Shown: positions 9,616-18,267, numbered from the stretch's first letter. The stretch: 64,000 bases of DNA from Pseudomonadota bacterium (GCA_024228935.1 JAAESX010000318.1:1-64000); one strand, 5' to 3'. The notes: generated by a model not told the origin, from the sequence alone. Made by a program: numbers and translations.

Positions 9616-10484
9616 CCGTCCTCCATGGGGCGGAGGGACTCCGTCCGGGCGCGGAAGCTCTCCAGGTCCGGGCACGCCTCGCCCAGCTCGACCCGCTCGT
9701 CGAAGATCACGTCCCCACACCCCGAGCAGTCGTCCCGCAGCTCCAGGCGGTACCAGCCGCCGTCCTCGCCGCGCAGTGAGATCACGCCCGACGCGGGTGG
9801 GCCGGCGCAGCCGTCCGTCCCGAACACCAGGTCGTCGAAGTAGACGTCGACGGCCCCGTTGCTCATGCCGCCGCGGATGGTCGTTTCGGGAGCGCCCTGG
9901 TTCGGCAGGGCGCCGCTGACGTAGACGCGGTTGCTGGCGATGTCGGCGATCCAGCTGTCGGACGGTTCGTATCGGAAGGTGCCGGCCAGCTCGGAGTTCC
10001 AGCGCGTCTCGTCGGCGCTGGTCGAGACGATGTACCGGGCCTGGCCGCCGAACTGGAAGCGGTTGTCGTCCGGGTCCACCAACAGGAAGTCACCGGACAG
10101 CATCCAGCTCGCGTCGGTGTAGCGCTCGCCGCCAAGCACGGCGCCCACGTCTTCCGCCCCGGTCGCGTAGCTGCTGATGCCCTCGTAGTAGGCCCCGGAC
10201 TCGGCGGTGCATCCGCCGATGCCCTGCCGGGCGTTGGACAGCTGCAGCGGGTCGCCCGGGCAGGTCTCGTCGCCCAGCGCCATCAGCTCGAGGTAGAGCT
10301 TCTGGATGGGGTGGGGGTTGGGAACGCCGTTGGCCAGGCCGTGCGCGAGCTGTTCGCCGACCTGGGTCGCGGTCCACGACGGGTCCGGCCGCTCCCACAC
10401 GGGCGAGGTGTCCTCGACGGCAGCGACCGAGTCGATCGGCACGTCGGTCACCTCGGGAGTGCAAGCCAGGAGCGAGAGGAGCAC
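9612..10484 (-). CDS. Uncharacterised lipoprotein heading the DUF1549/DUF1501 operon
   Basis: The 290-residue protein begins MLLSLLAC, so it is predicted to be lipidated at Cys8. The middle is rich in Gly, Tyr and Asp (for example GGQARYIVSTSADETRW) and looks like a beta-rich secreted domain. A CSGC pair lies near the C terminus. I do not recognise a family. Its coupling with the next two genes (ATGA overlaps at 9612 and 8065) suggests the three proteins work as one envelope unit. Confidence 0.75.
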   Translation of the reverse strand: MLLSLLACTPEVTDVPIDSVAAVEDTSPVWERPDPSWTATQVGEQLAHGLANGVPNPHPIQKLYLELMALGDETCPGDPLQLSNARQGIGGCTAESGAYYEGISSYATGAEDVGAVLGGERYTDASWMLSGDFLLVDPDDNRFQFGGQARYIVSTSADETRWNSELAGTFRYEPSDSWIADIASNRVYVSGALPNQGAPETTIRGGMSNGAVDVYFDDLVFGTDGCAGPPASGVISLRGEDGGWYRLELRDDCSGCGDVIFDERVELGEACPDLESFRARTESLRPMEDG

Positions 10485-10507
10485 GAGCCCAACCTATCCG
10501 ATGCCGG

Positions 10508-12364
10508 CTAGCCGATGCGCGCCAAGTACTCCGCCTCGGTCAGCACCTCGACCTCGTACTTCGTCGCCTTGTCGATCTTGGACTGGCTGGCCTTTTCGCC
10601 GATCACCAACAGGTCCAGGGACTTGGAGATGCCCGAAGCCAACGCCGCCCCGAGCGCCTTGGCCCGGATCTTCATGTCGTCGCGGGTGCCCTCGACCATC
10701 TTCCCCGTGAACAGGACCCGCTTGCCCGCGATGGGGCTGTCGATCTCCGGCTCCTCGCCAGTCAGCGGGGTCCGCTCGAACACGAAGCCTACCTCCAGCA
10801 TGTGGCGGATGGTCGACCACTTGGCGGCGAGCCCGCTCACGATGCTGGCCGAGGTGATGTCGCCGAAGCCCTTCACCTCCTTGAGCTGCTCGACGGTGAC
10901 CGAGTCGAGGGTCTCGAGCGGGAACGCGGCGAGCAGCTTGCGGGAGTCGCCGACGCCCAGGTCGACGATGCCGAACGCGGCCAGCCAGCGCGCGTCCTCG
11001 ACGGTCAGGTTTCGCGAGATCACGAGCGCTGCCAACAGGTTGGCGGTCTGTCCGTCTCCGAACTCGAGCCCCTTCAGGTCCGCTTCGGTCAGCGCGTAGA
11101 GCTTCTCCAGCGAGTCGAAGCCACCAGCGACCAGGCGCTCGATCGTCTTCGGACCGAAGTGCTCCGCCGTCTTCAGCGTGCGGAACCAGTGCCGCAGGCC
11201 GGTCTCGACCTGGGCCGGGCAGGCCGCGGTGTTCGGACAGGCCAGGAAGTCGTTCCGCCAGCCGAGCTCGGCCTCGCACCGGGGGCAGTGCGAGGGCAGC
11301 ACGACCTCGTCCGCGACCTTCAGGACCTCCTCGAGCTTCGGGATGACCTCGCCGCTCCGGATGATCTGGATGCGGGCGCCGACGCCGATCTGCTTGTCGC
11401 GGATCATGCCGGCGTGGTGGGCCGTGACGCGCCGGATGGTCGCTCCGCTGACCTTGACCGGCTCGACGAGCATCACCGGGGTGACGTTGCCGGTGCGTCC
11501 GGTCTGCCAGACCAGCTCGTTCACCGTGGTCTCGGCGGTCTCGCCGCGCTCCTTGATGGCGATCATCCAGCGATGGTGGTGGCTGGTGGCCCCCATGTAG
11601 GTCTGGAGGCGTGGCTCGAGGACCTCGGCGACCATGCCGTCCAGCGCGTAGTCGACCTGTCCCTTCAGGTCCGAGGTGATGTCGCGGTGGCCCTCGAGCA
11701 GCTCGGCGCCGGAGCCGACCCACTTCTGGAGCTGGCCATACGGGACGAAGTGCACGACGCCGGCGTCCAGCGCCCTCTTGGCGACTTCGCCCACGACGTC
11801 CGCCGAGACGATTCCGACGCAGGTGTTCCGCGGGTGGTCGAAGACGTCGGCCAGGTTCGCCTCGAACCACGACTTCACCATCACGATCTCGCCGACGCCC
11901 TGGTCGCGGCCGCCGATGGGCACGATGCCGCGCTGGAAGGCGTACGTGATGTCGTTCCCGACCCGGCCGTTGCCGCGGGTGGCGAACACGCCCCCCTGGT
12001 CCTTCCCAGCGAGCCCATCGAGCTTCGGGGTCACCCGGTATCGGAGCTCCGCGGTCGGGATGCCCAGCTCGATAGCGGCCTTCTCGACGCGCCCGACCCA
12101 GGTCCGGAGCGCGTCCTCGGTGTAGGCCTTCTCGGTCGAGAGCATCGGCTCGGCGTGCCGGACCTTGCCCAGTCCGAACGTAGACTCGGGCTCGACCGCG
12201 TGGAGGAACCCGTTCTCGGGATCGAGCGCACGGAGCTCCTCGGTCAGCTCGTCGTACACGAGGTCGGTGACCAGCGGCTCGCCCGCTCGGTAGGCCTCGT
12301 TGTACGAGGTCAGCAGCTCGACGAGCTGTGCGGTCCGCTCGTCGCTATGCGGGGTTCCAGCCAC
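10508..12364 (-). CDS. NAD+-dependent DNA ligase (LigA-like), divergent
   Basis: The 618-residue protein (GTG start at 12364) follows the LigA layout. It has an Ia-like start (VTDLVYDELTEELRAL), a nucleotidyltransferase core with nucleophile Lys in TPKLDGLA (residue 114), ATRGNG, a G-E motif III at 158-159, LDGMVAEV at motif IV, and IAIKER with the motif V Lys at about 270. An OB fold with SGEVIPKL, a C4 zinc finger (Cys 360, 363, 376, 382), helix-hairpin-helix repeats and a C-terminal BRCT domain (about 540-618) follow. It is shorter than typical LigA (about 670), and by eye several normally conserved positions differ: the Glu before the nucleophile is Thr and the motif IV Lys is Glu. Its start overlaps the ATP-type ligase gene by 20 bases. 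It may be a second, specialised ligase rather than the housekeeping enzyme. Confidence 0.88.
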   Translation of the reverse strand: MAGTPHSDERTAQLVELLTSYNEAYRAGEPLVTDLVYDELTEELRALDPENGFLHAVEPESTFGLGKVRHAEPMLSTEKAYTEDALRTWVGRVEKAAIELGIPTAELRYRVTPKLDGLAGKDQGGVFATRGNGRVGNDITYAFQRGIVPIGGRDQGVGEIVMVKSWFEANLADVFDHPRNTCVGIVSADVVGEVAKRALDAGVVHFVPYGQLQKWVGSGAELLEGHRDITSDLKGQVDYALDGMVAEVLEPRLQTYMGATSHHHRWMIAIKERGETAETTVNELVWQTGRTGNVTPVMLVEPVKVSGATIRRVTAHHAGMIRDKQIGVGARIQIIRSGEVIPKLEEVLKVADEVVLPSHCPRCEAELGWRNDFLACPNTAACPAQVETGLRHWFRTLKTAEHFGPKTIERLVAGGFDSLEKLYALTEADLKGLEFGDGQTANLLAALVISRNLTVEDARWLAAFGIVDLGVGDSRKLLAAFPLETLDSVTVEQLKEVKGFGDITSASIVSGLAAKWSTIRHMLEVGFVFERTPLTGEEPEIDSPIAGKRVLFTGKMVEGTRDDMKIRAKALGAALASGISKSLDLLVIGEKASQSKIDKATKYEVEVLTEAEYLARIG

Positions 12365-13799
12365 GCTTCACCCCCTTCGTGACGAGCTCCTCGGCGAGGG
12401 CCTCGGCGATCTCGGGCGTCGGAGCCAGCCGCACGGTGCGCTTGAGCGGGTCCTTCCGGCCGGGACTGTAGTCGGTCCAGTGGACGACATAGGCGGGGTA
12501 GAGTGGGTCGAGTTCGTGTTTGTTGGTCTTCCAGACCAGCAGCTTCCGGACGGCGAGCAGGCCCTTGGTGGCCTTGGTCCAGACCGCGCGGTGCAGGACG
12601 TCGCTGGCGGGGAACTCGACGGCCTCGACGGCCTCGTCCAGGTCGTTCAGGACACAGCGCTCGAGCACCTGGCTGGCGCGGATATCGACGGCGTTGACGG
12701 TCTTGTCCTCGCGGCGCCGGACGAACACGGGGCGCAGGATGCTCACACCGTTGGTCGGGCCCGTGGGACGCCAGCCCTTGGCCTCGTCGTACTCGAGCAC
12801 GAACCGCTGGATGGGGCGGCTGTTCGCGTCGTCCGACTGGATGTCCGAGACCTTGATCTCGATGACGTGCTGGGGCTTGACGAAACGGTACAACGCGCCG
12901 GAACTGCGGGGGGCTCGGTAGGTCGAGTCCGCAGGGTCGTCGCACAGCAGCGCGTGGAACTCGGCCCGGATTTCGTCGCCGCCGAAGTTGCCGACGCTGC
13001 CCAGGAGCTGGAACTGGCCGTTCTCTCGGAGCATCGCCAGCAGCACCGAGCGACACAGATCCCGGCCGTCGTCGCCGACGCGCTCGGTGTAGCCGACGAT
13101 GACCGCGTCCAGGTGGAACGCAGGCTTGACCTTGAAGACCCGGTGGTCTCCGGAGCGCACGACCAGGCCCTCGGCCTTGCCTCCTTCGGCCCACTCGCCG
13201 AACAGGCGCTCGACCTCGGCGGTACCCGACACGATCTCGGTCTTCACGCACTGGACCCGCTTGCCGCCGTCGCAGAGCTCCTGGAGGATCGGGAAGCAGT
13301 TCTTGTACTCGGGGGGCGCGTCCTCGTCGCCGCCGGTGCCGCCCTTCATCAGGTCGAACACGAAGAAGCCCAGGCGGCCCACGTCGCTGGCGTGCAGGGC
13401 CATGCCGACGTCGCCGACGCGGGGGCGTCCATCCTTTCGGAGCGCGAACAGCTCGCCGGCCAGGATGGTGCGCGTCCCGCAGCGGGGAAGGATGTTCCGG
13501 CGGGCCTCGTCCAGCAGCGGGATGCTGCCGGTGATGACGCGGTGGCGGGGGCTGACCAGGAAGACGTCGTCGCCGTCCAGGATCATCATCCACAGCTCGC
13601 CGTCGGTCTTGGGGGAGACGTGCAGCTCGCCGGGCGGGAGCTGCTCGAGCTCATCCGGGGTCAGCGCGCGGTATCGGCTGGCCACACTGCGCTTGTAGGC
13701 GACGACGTGGCTGGCCAGGTCCGTGTCGAGTACGGATCCGATGGGACACAGAAGGCCGTCGCCCAGGGGCTTGGCGTGTTCGGTCGAGAACGGGGTCAT
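12345..13799 (-). CDS. ATP-dependent polynucleotide ligase-like nucleotidyltransferase
   Basis: The 484-residue protein shows the covalent nucleotidyltransferase motifs in order: SPKTDGELWMM (motif I, nucleophile Lys), TILAGELFAL (III), LGFFVFDLM (IIIa), EGLVVRSG (IV) and VFKVKP (V), followed by an OB-like segment (FQLLGSVGNFGG). This is the catalytic core of ATP-dependent DNA or RNA ligases and all key residues look intact. About 180 further C-terminal residues are not recognised. Whether the substrate is DNA or RNA cannot be told. The ATG overlaps the stop of the preceding gene, and the 3' end overlaps the NAD+-type ligase gene. Confidence 0.85.
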   Translation of the reverse strand: MTPFSTEHAKPLGDGLLCPIGSVLDTDLASHVVAYKRSVASRYRALTPDELEQLPPGELHVSPKTDGELWMMILDGDDVFLVSPRHRVITGSIPLLDEARRNILPRCGTRTILAGELFALRKDGRPRVGDVGMALHASDVGRLGFFVFDLMKGGTGGDEDAPPEYKNCFPILQELCDGGKRVQCVKTEIVSGTAEVERLFGEWAEGGKAEGLVVRSGDHRVFKVKPAFHLDAVIVGYTERVGDDGRDLCRSVLLAMLRENGQFQLLGSVGNFGGDEIRAEFHALLCDDPADSTYRAPRSSGALYRFVKPQHVIEIKVSDIQSDDANSRPIQRFVLEYDEAKGWRPTGPTNGVSILRPVFVRRREDKTVNAVDIRASQVLERCVLNDLDEAVEAVEFPASDVLHRAVWTKATKGLLAVRKLLVWKTNKHELDPLYPAYVVHWTDYSPGRKDPLKRTVRLAPTPEIAEALAEELVTKGVKRGWNPA

Positions 13800-14509
13800 G
13801 CCTGCTCCTCGGGGCGCTTGAGTTCCATGTTCGAGAGGTGCAGCAGCAGCTGGTACCGCGAGCCGTCCACGCGGCCCTCAAGGAAGCCGTGACAGGGGCT
13901 GCCGTTCACCGTGAGGATGAGCGGCTGGCGACCCTTGGGCCCGGCGCCCATGCGCATGACGGCGTCGTCCTCAGCCAGCAGCTTGGCCATGCCGTGCAGG
14001 TAGTCGTAGGACAGCCCGTCGATGTGGCGGAGCTGCAGCGTGCGACCGAACACGAAGCGGCGGACCACCTCCTGCTTGGGCATCATGCGGCCGGTCCAGC
14101 GGACAGGGAGCTCGTCGTTGACGTTCGCGGGCGTGTCGGTCGGGGCGCGACGCTCGCGCTCCTGGCCGTCGGGGCCCTGGATGATCTCGATGATCTCGGG
14201 CGCGGCGTAGAGCACCTCGCCGCGGGCGGACAGCTGGACGACGTGCGTCTCGCCGATGGCCCGGCCGACACGCTCGATGTCGATCTCGGGGTCGCCCTCG
14301 AGCAGGGCGTCGGCGTAGTCCTCGCCGATCCTGGCCGAGAGCGTGGCGTGGGTCCCCGACTCGGTCGTGGCGAGGAAGCGCTTGAACTTGACCTCGCGGC
14401 CCACCACGCCCTTCGTGGGGGGCTTCGGGGCCTTGATCGAGGTGAACTGGACGGTCGCGTCGCGGCCGTCGGCGTTCGTGATGTGGATGTTTCGGAGCGT
14501 CCTGGGCAT
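13796..14509 (-). CDS. Unknown protein of the two-ligase operon, 237 residues
   Basis: The protein is soluble, with no signal peptide or membrane segment. It starts MPRTLRNIHITNADGRDATV and contains FKRFLATTESGTHATL, PVRWTGRMMPKQEVVRRFV and LILTVNGSPCHGFLEGR. I do not recognise a domain. It is cotranscribed and coupled by an ATGA overlap to the ATP-type ligase, which argues for a role in the same nucleic-acid transaction, for example substrate binding or end recognition. That role is inference only. Confidence 0.75.
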   Translation of the reverse strand: MPRTLRNIHITNADGRDATVQFTSIKAPKPPTKGVVGREVKFKRFLATTESGTHATLSARIGEDYADALLEGDPEIDIERVGRAIGETHVVQLSARGEVLYAAPEIIEIIQGPDGQERERRAPTDTPANVNDELPVRWTGRMMPKQEVVRRFVFGRTLQLRHIDGLSYDYLHGMAKLLAEDDAVMRMGAGPKGRQPLILTVNGSPCHGFLEGRVDGSRYQLLLHLSNMELKRPEEQA

Positions 14510-14518
14510 CGGTGCCTC

Positions 14519-14773
14519 TTAGAAGAAGTCGAAGTCGAGGTCGTCGGAGTCGTCGTCGCTGTCGTCCTCGACGTCCGGCAGGGAGGGCTGGTCCAGGTCG
14601 CACCAGTCGGGCTCGGTCTTCGTGCCGACGAGCGCGAAGACGCCGTGCTCGTTGGCGACCAGGAAGCCTTCCTCGGACCGGAAGTCGGGGCGGTAGTTGA
14701 ACGCGAACGCGAAGCTGGCTCCGGCCTGGAGCGCCTCTTCGAGCTTCGGGTCGAGCTCCGCCGAGCTGAGCAT
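14519..14773 (-). CDS. Small acidic-tailed protein of the two-ligase operon, 84 residues
   Basis: The 84-residue protein ends in a very acidic tail (DVEDDSDDDSDDLDFDFF), preceded by a compact segment with FAFNYRPDFRSEEGFLVANE. Acidic tails of this kind often mimic nucleic acid or bind basic partners, but no function is known here. It begins at the base next to the stop of the upstream gene and ends nine bases before the next start, so it is clearly part of the operon. Confidence 0.72.
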   Translation of the reverse strand: MLSSAELDPKLEEALQAGASFAFAFNYRPDFRSEEGFLVANEHGVFALVGTKTEPDWCDLDQPSLPDVEDDSDDDSDDLDFDFF

Positions 14774-15124
14774 CTAGACAGCCTGCAGGCGCATGTCGAG
14801 CACCTCGAAGGCCTGGGCCACGCGTAGCGGCTGCGGCTCTCCGAGCGTCGAAGGGATGCGGTCGAGCTCGTGGCCGTCCGGGTCCAGTCCGACCAGGTCC
14901 CTGTTCGGGATCCAGGTGCCGTCCTGGTCGAAGTAGCCCTGGGCCGTCATGCCGGCGCGGACGAGCGTGCTGCCGTCCATCGTCAGGCTGGCGCGGGTAA
15001 ACGGTTCGCCGTCGCTGTCCAGCAGCATGCGGACACGGCGTCCATAGAGCTTGGCTCGGTCGAGGTTCTTGAAGTCGAAGTGGGTCTCGACGCCTTCGAG
15101 CACGACGCTGATCGTCTTTGCCAT
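14774..15124 (-). CDS. Small conserved-looking protein heading the two-ligase operon, 116 residues
   Basis: The protein begins MAKTISVVLEGVETHFDFKN. It then has LDRAKLYGRR, LTMDGSTLVRAGMTAQGYFD and WIPNRDLVGLDPDG, a rhythm of short strands with conserved-looking Asp-Gly turns. I recall similar small hypothetical proteins but cannot attach a function. The start at 15124 follows a 122-bp spacer that separates it from the divergent oxidoreductase gene at 15247 and is the likely site of the operon promoter. Confidence 0.72.
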   Translation of the reverse strand: MAKTISVVLEGVETHFDFKNLDRAKLYGRRVRMLLDSDGEPFTRASLTMDGSTLVRAGMTAQGYFDQDGTWIPNRDLVGLDPDGHELDRIPSTLGEPQPLRVAQAFEVLDMRLQAV

Positions 15125-15246
15125 TGCGTGGGCCTCTCGGGTGGATCTTCTGCTCGCCCCTATCCGCTGTCCGCGGCCATCGCAGGGGCGAAGGATCGTC
15201 ACGCAATGGAGGCTGTACGCCCGTGTGGGCGGGCTATTTCGAAGAC

Positions 15247-16878
15247 ATGCAAAGAGAGAAGCCTCGCTACTGGTCCAAGCGTCTCCCCAAGGACTTCCCG
15301 GCGACCGAGTGGGACACCGTCGTCATCGGCTCGGGCATGGGCGGCATGACCACGGCGTCGCTGCTGGCCAAGCTCGGTCACAAGGTCCTGGTGCTCGAGC
15401 AGCACTACGTCCCGGGCGGCTTCACGCACACCTTCACGCGCAAGGGGTACACCTGGGACGTGGGCGTGCACGCGGTCGGCGAGGTCACCGACGCCTCGAT
15501 GACCGGTCGGCTCCTGAAGGACCTGTCCGGCGGCAAGCTGGAGTGGACCTCGCTGGGGCCGGTCTACGACGAGTTCTACTGGCCGGCCCGTCACGACGGG
15601 GAAGAGGAGTTCCGGATCGACTTCCCGGACACGCCCGACGGCTTCCGGAACAACCTGATCGCCGCGTTCCCGAACGAGGTCGAGGCCATCGACACCTACC
15701 TGCGCCTGGTGCGCGAGGTCGCGGGCGCGATGAAGGGCTACTACATGGCCCGCATCGTCCCGAACAGCCTGGCCGGACCGGCCGAGTTCCTGTTTGCCCG
15801 AACCGCCCAGAAGTGGCTGACGAAGTCGACCGGCGAGGTCGTCAACGCGCTGACCGACGACCCCGCCCTGCGCGCCGTGATGACCGCCCAGTGGGGCTAC
15901 TACGGTTCGCTGCCCGAGAACTCGAGCTTCGCCATGCAGGCGCTCGTCGTGAAGCACTTCCTGTGGGGTGGCTACTACCCACGGGGTGGCAGCGGTGAGA
16001 TCGCCCAGACGCTTCTGAAGACGGTCGCCGACGCCGGCGGCTGGACGCGCATTGTGGCTCCGGTCCAGGAGATCCTGGTCGAGAACGGACGCGCGGTCGG
16101 CGTTCGCATGGACGACGGCGAGGAGATCCGTGCCAAGCGAGTGGTGTCGGCGGCCGGCGTCGTGAGCACCGTGAAGCGCCTGCTGCCCGAGGCCGTCAAG
16201 TCGCAGCCCTGGGCGAAGGAGGCCGTCTCCGGGCTGGCCGCCGCGAGCGCCCATCTCTGTCTCTACATCGGCTTCAAGGGCGACATCACGAAGGTCGGGG
16301 CCAGCGCCGCGAACAAGTGGTTCTACCGGGTCTACAGCTCGGAGACCGACAGCTGGGAGGTCCGCGAGGACGGCGTCCCCGAGACGGCGCCGTGCCTGTA
16401 CACGAGCTTCCCGAGCCTCAAGGACCCCGACCACGACCCGGGACCCGAGGTCCGCCACACCGGCGAGGTCGTCACCTTCGTGCCGTGGTCCGTCTACGAG
16501 AAGTGGTCCGGCACGACCTGGCGCAAGCGGGGCGAGGACTACGACGCGTTCAAGGAGATGGTGGAGAAGGCGCTCCTGGCCGACTTCCTGAAGTGCATGC
16601 CCGAGCTCGAGCCGCTCATCGACTACGTCGAGCTCAGCACGCCCATCTCTACCGAGACGTTCTGTCGCCCCATCGAGGGCTCCATCTACGGCATCGAGCC
16701 CACGCCCGAGCGGTTCGAGAACGACCACCTGAAGCCGCGCGCTCGGCTGCCCGGGCTGTTCTTCTCGGGCTCTGAGGTCACGACCGTCGGCGTGATGGGC
16801 GCGATGATGGGCGGCGTGTTGTGCGCCGCCGCCATCGAGCCCATGGGCGTGTTCAACCACATCCGCAAGCTGGGCTAG
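15247..16878 (+). CDS. FAD-dependent oxidoreductase, RetSat/carotenoid-isomerase type
   Basis: The 543-residue protein has an N-terminal dinucleotide-binding motif (TVVIGSGMGGMTTASLLAKL) and LVLEQHYVPGGFTHTF, the flavin-binding signature of phytoene desaturase, CrtISO and all-trans-retinol 13,14-reductase proteins. A second cofactor-binding motif at the C terminus (LPGLFFSGSEVTTVGVMGAM) completes the FAD site. The likely reaction is saturation or isomerisation of a polyene or other long-chain isoprenoid. The ATG at 15247 was chosen because the flavoprotein homology starts about 20 residues after it. Confidence 0.85.
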   Translation: MQREKPRYWSKRLPKDFPATEWDTVVIGSGMGGMTTASLLAKLGHKVLVLEQHYVPGGFTHTFTRKGYTWDVGVHAVGEVTDASMTGRLLKDLSGGKLEWTSLGPVYDEFYWPARHDGEEEFRIDFPDTPDGFRNNLIAAFPNEVEAIDTYLRLVREVAGAMKGYYMARIVPNSLAGPAEFLFARTAQKWLTKSTGEVVNALTDDPALRAVMTAQWGYYGSLPENSSFAMQALVVKHFLWGGYYPRGGSGEIAQTLLKTVADAGGWTRIVAPVQEILVENGRAVGVRMDDGEEIRAKRVVSAAGVVSTVKRLLPEAVKSQPWAKEAVSGLAAASAHLCLYIGFKGDITKVGASAANKWFYRVYSSETDSWEVREDGVPETAPCLYTSFPSLKDPDHDPGPEVRHTGEVVTFVPWSVYEKWSGTTWRKRGEDYDAFKEMVEKALLADFLKCMPELEPLIDYVELSTPISTETFCRPIEGSIYGIEPTPERFENDHLKPRARLPGLFFSGSEVTTVGVMGAMMGGVLCAAAIEPMGVFNHIRKLG

Positions 16879-17356
16879 CGGTCGTCCTTCTTGGAGTCGT
16901 CGTCGCTCGACTTCTCCTTCGAGGTGGGCCACTCCGAGGTGCTGGGCGTCCTGTCCATCTCGACGGCGCCGGCATCGCAGCTCGTGCCGGGGCGGCTGGC
17001 GTCGACCTGGTCCTCGGACTCGGTACAGACCGGCACGTGCCCATTGGCGGGGCTGATGATCGTCAGCGGGTAGCGGCCGTTGCCGGGCGAGCCGTCGGGA
17101 AGGCGAAGATGTCGACGTCCTGGGTGACGTCGAGGTCGCCCTGCGTCGTCAGGGTCAGCGTGTGGACGCCGCTGTCCAGGGTGATGGTGTCGTGTCCGGT
17201 CAGGCCGTTGGCCTCCTCGACGGCAGCCCGGAGGGTGCAGTCGCCGACCTGGGTCGCACACTTCCCATCTCCGGGCGTGGCGTCGACGCCGTCGTACAGG
17301 ACGTCGACGTCGAAGTTGGCGGCGAGGGCGCTTGGAAGCAGGAGCGAGAGGAACAT
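16875..17356 (-). pseudogene. CSLREA-domain secreted protein, internally deleted and frameshifted
   Basis: The first frame (from 17356) encodes a signal peptide (MFLSLLLPSALAA) and a CSLREA-type opening (FDVDVLYDGVDATPGDGKCA, GDCTLRAAVEEAN, TITLDSG). It is lost near 17,090-17,110. Another frame then gives the last part of a choice-of-anchor Q-type protein (TSCDAGAVE followed by a Ser/Lys/Asp-rich tail) up to the TAG at 16875-16877. Proteins of this class normally carry a long beta-helix between these parts, so most of the middle is missing. It converges on, and overlaps by four bases, the oxidoreductase gene. Confidence 0.7.
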
Positions 17357-17442
17357 GGGTTCTCCGTGGTTGGTGTTCCAGGAGTACGCCGACCTGTTCT
17401 CTCGAACTGTCCCAGGGTGTATCAGCGCATCGAATGGTCACG

Positions 17443-17476
17443 CTCCGGGCGCGTCGAAGTGTCTGAACGCCCGGAG
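17443..17476 (+). promoter_or_regulatory. Inverted repeat that could occlude the ribosome-binding site of the GspC-like gene
   Basis: CTCCGGGCG (17443-17451) and CGCCCGGAG (17468-17476) form a perfect 9-bp stem with a 16-base loop. The 3' arm contains the GGAG that serves as ribosome-binding site for the ATG at 17483. Pairing in the mRNA would hide it. Whether it acts as a translational switch is inference. Confidence 0.5.
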
Positions 17477-17482
17477 AACGAC

Positions 17483-18244
17483 ATGCGAACCACCCTCGAG
17501 AAGCTCGTCAGCGCCGGGTTCACCAGCGGCGTGTTCGTCCTCCTCTTCGGCCTGGCCGCGCGGGTCCAGACCTCCGAGGCCTCGGTCACGATCGCGGAGA
17601 TGGGGGCCGAGGGCCGCGAGGCGGTCTTCCTCCCCGCCGTGCCCCAGGGCGAGCCGGAAGGGGAGAGTGCTCCAGAGGCTCCAGAGGCTCCAGAGGCTCC
17701 CGTCGACCAGGTCGCCGGGCCGGCCTCCTCTCCGAGTTCGACCCCGGCGCCGCGGCTCGCGCCCACCATCGAGCGCGTCGTCGCCAGCGGGTATGGCGGA
17801 CCGCGCCAGCGGGTGTCCAGGAAGTCCACCGCGAAGGTCAGCGAGCCGACGGCCTCGACCAAGAAGAAGAAGGGCCGGGAGTGCGTCGAGCCCACCGGCC
17901 TCATCGAGGACAAGGGGGGCGGTGAGTACGGCGTCAGCAAGGACCTGGTCGACACCTACGCCAACGACCTCGGCGCCGCGTCGACGCTGGCGTGGGCCAG
18001 CTGGCACGAGGACGACGCCGGCGAGACTGATGGCTTCCGCGTGCGGCGGATCCGGTGCGGCAGCCCGCTGCACGAGGCCGGGTTCCGCAACGGCGACGTG
18101 GTCCACAGCGTGAACGGCAAGGAGATCACGACGATCCCGGACGCGATGTTCGCCTACCAGAAGGTGAAGCGCCGCGACTCGCTGAAGGTCGCGATCACGA
18201 GGAAGGACGGCTCGCGCCAGAAGCTGCGCTACGAGCTGTTCTAG
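17483..18244 (+). CDS. GspC-like protein: one membrane segment, linker and C-terminal PDZ domain
   Basis: The 253-residue protein has an N-terminal membrane segment (SAGFTSGVFVLLFGLAARV), a Pro/Glu/Ala linker with a triple EAP repeat, a basic stretch (STKKKKGREC) and a C-terminal PDZ domain (VRRIRCGSPLHEAGFRNGDVV, VNGKEITTIPDAM). This is the layout of GspC, the inner-membrane type II secretion component that contacts the secretin. No other gsp gene is nearby, and a second protein of the same design lies at 58694-59635. It may be a stand-alone GspC relative. Confidence 0.75.
   Translation: MRTTLEKLVSAGFTSGVFVLLFGLAARVQTSEASVTIAEMGAEGREAVFLPAVPQGEPEGESAPEAPEAPEAPVDQVAGPASSPSSTPAPRLAPTIERVVASGYGGPRQRVSRKSTAKVSEPTASTKKKKGRECVEPTGLIEDKGGGEYGVSKDLVDTYANDLGAASTLAWASWHEDDAGETDGFRVRRIRCGSPLHEAGFRNGDVVHSVNGKEITTIPDAMFAYQKVKRRDSLKVAITRKDGSRQKLRYELF
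17669..17695 (+). repeat. 9-bp in-frame triplet repeat (gctccagag x3)
   Basis: Three perfect copies encode an Ala-Pro-Glu repeat in the linker of the GspC-like protein. Copy number could vary without breaking the frame. Confidence 0.9.
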
Positions 18245-18267
18245 AGCAGCGCTCGAGCTCGAGAAGT

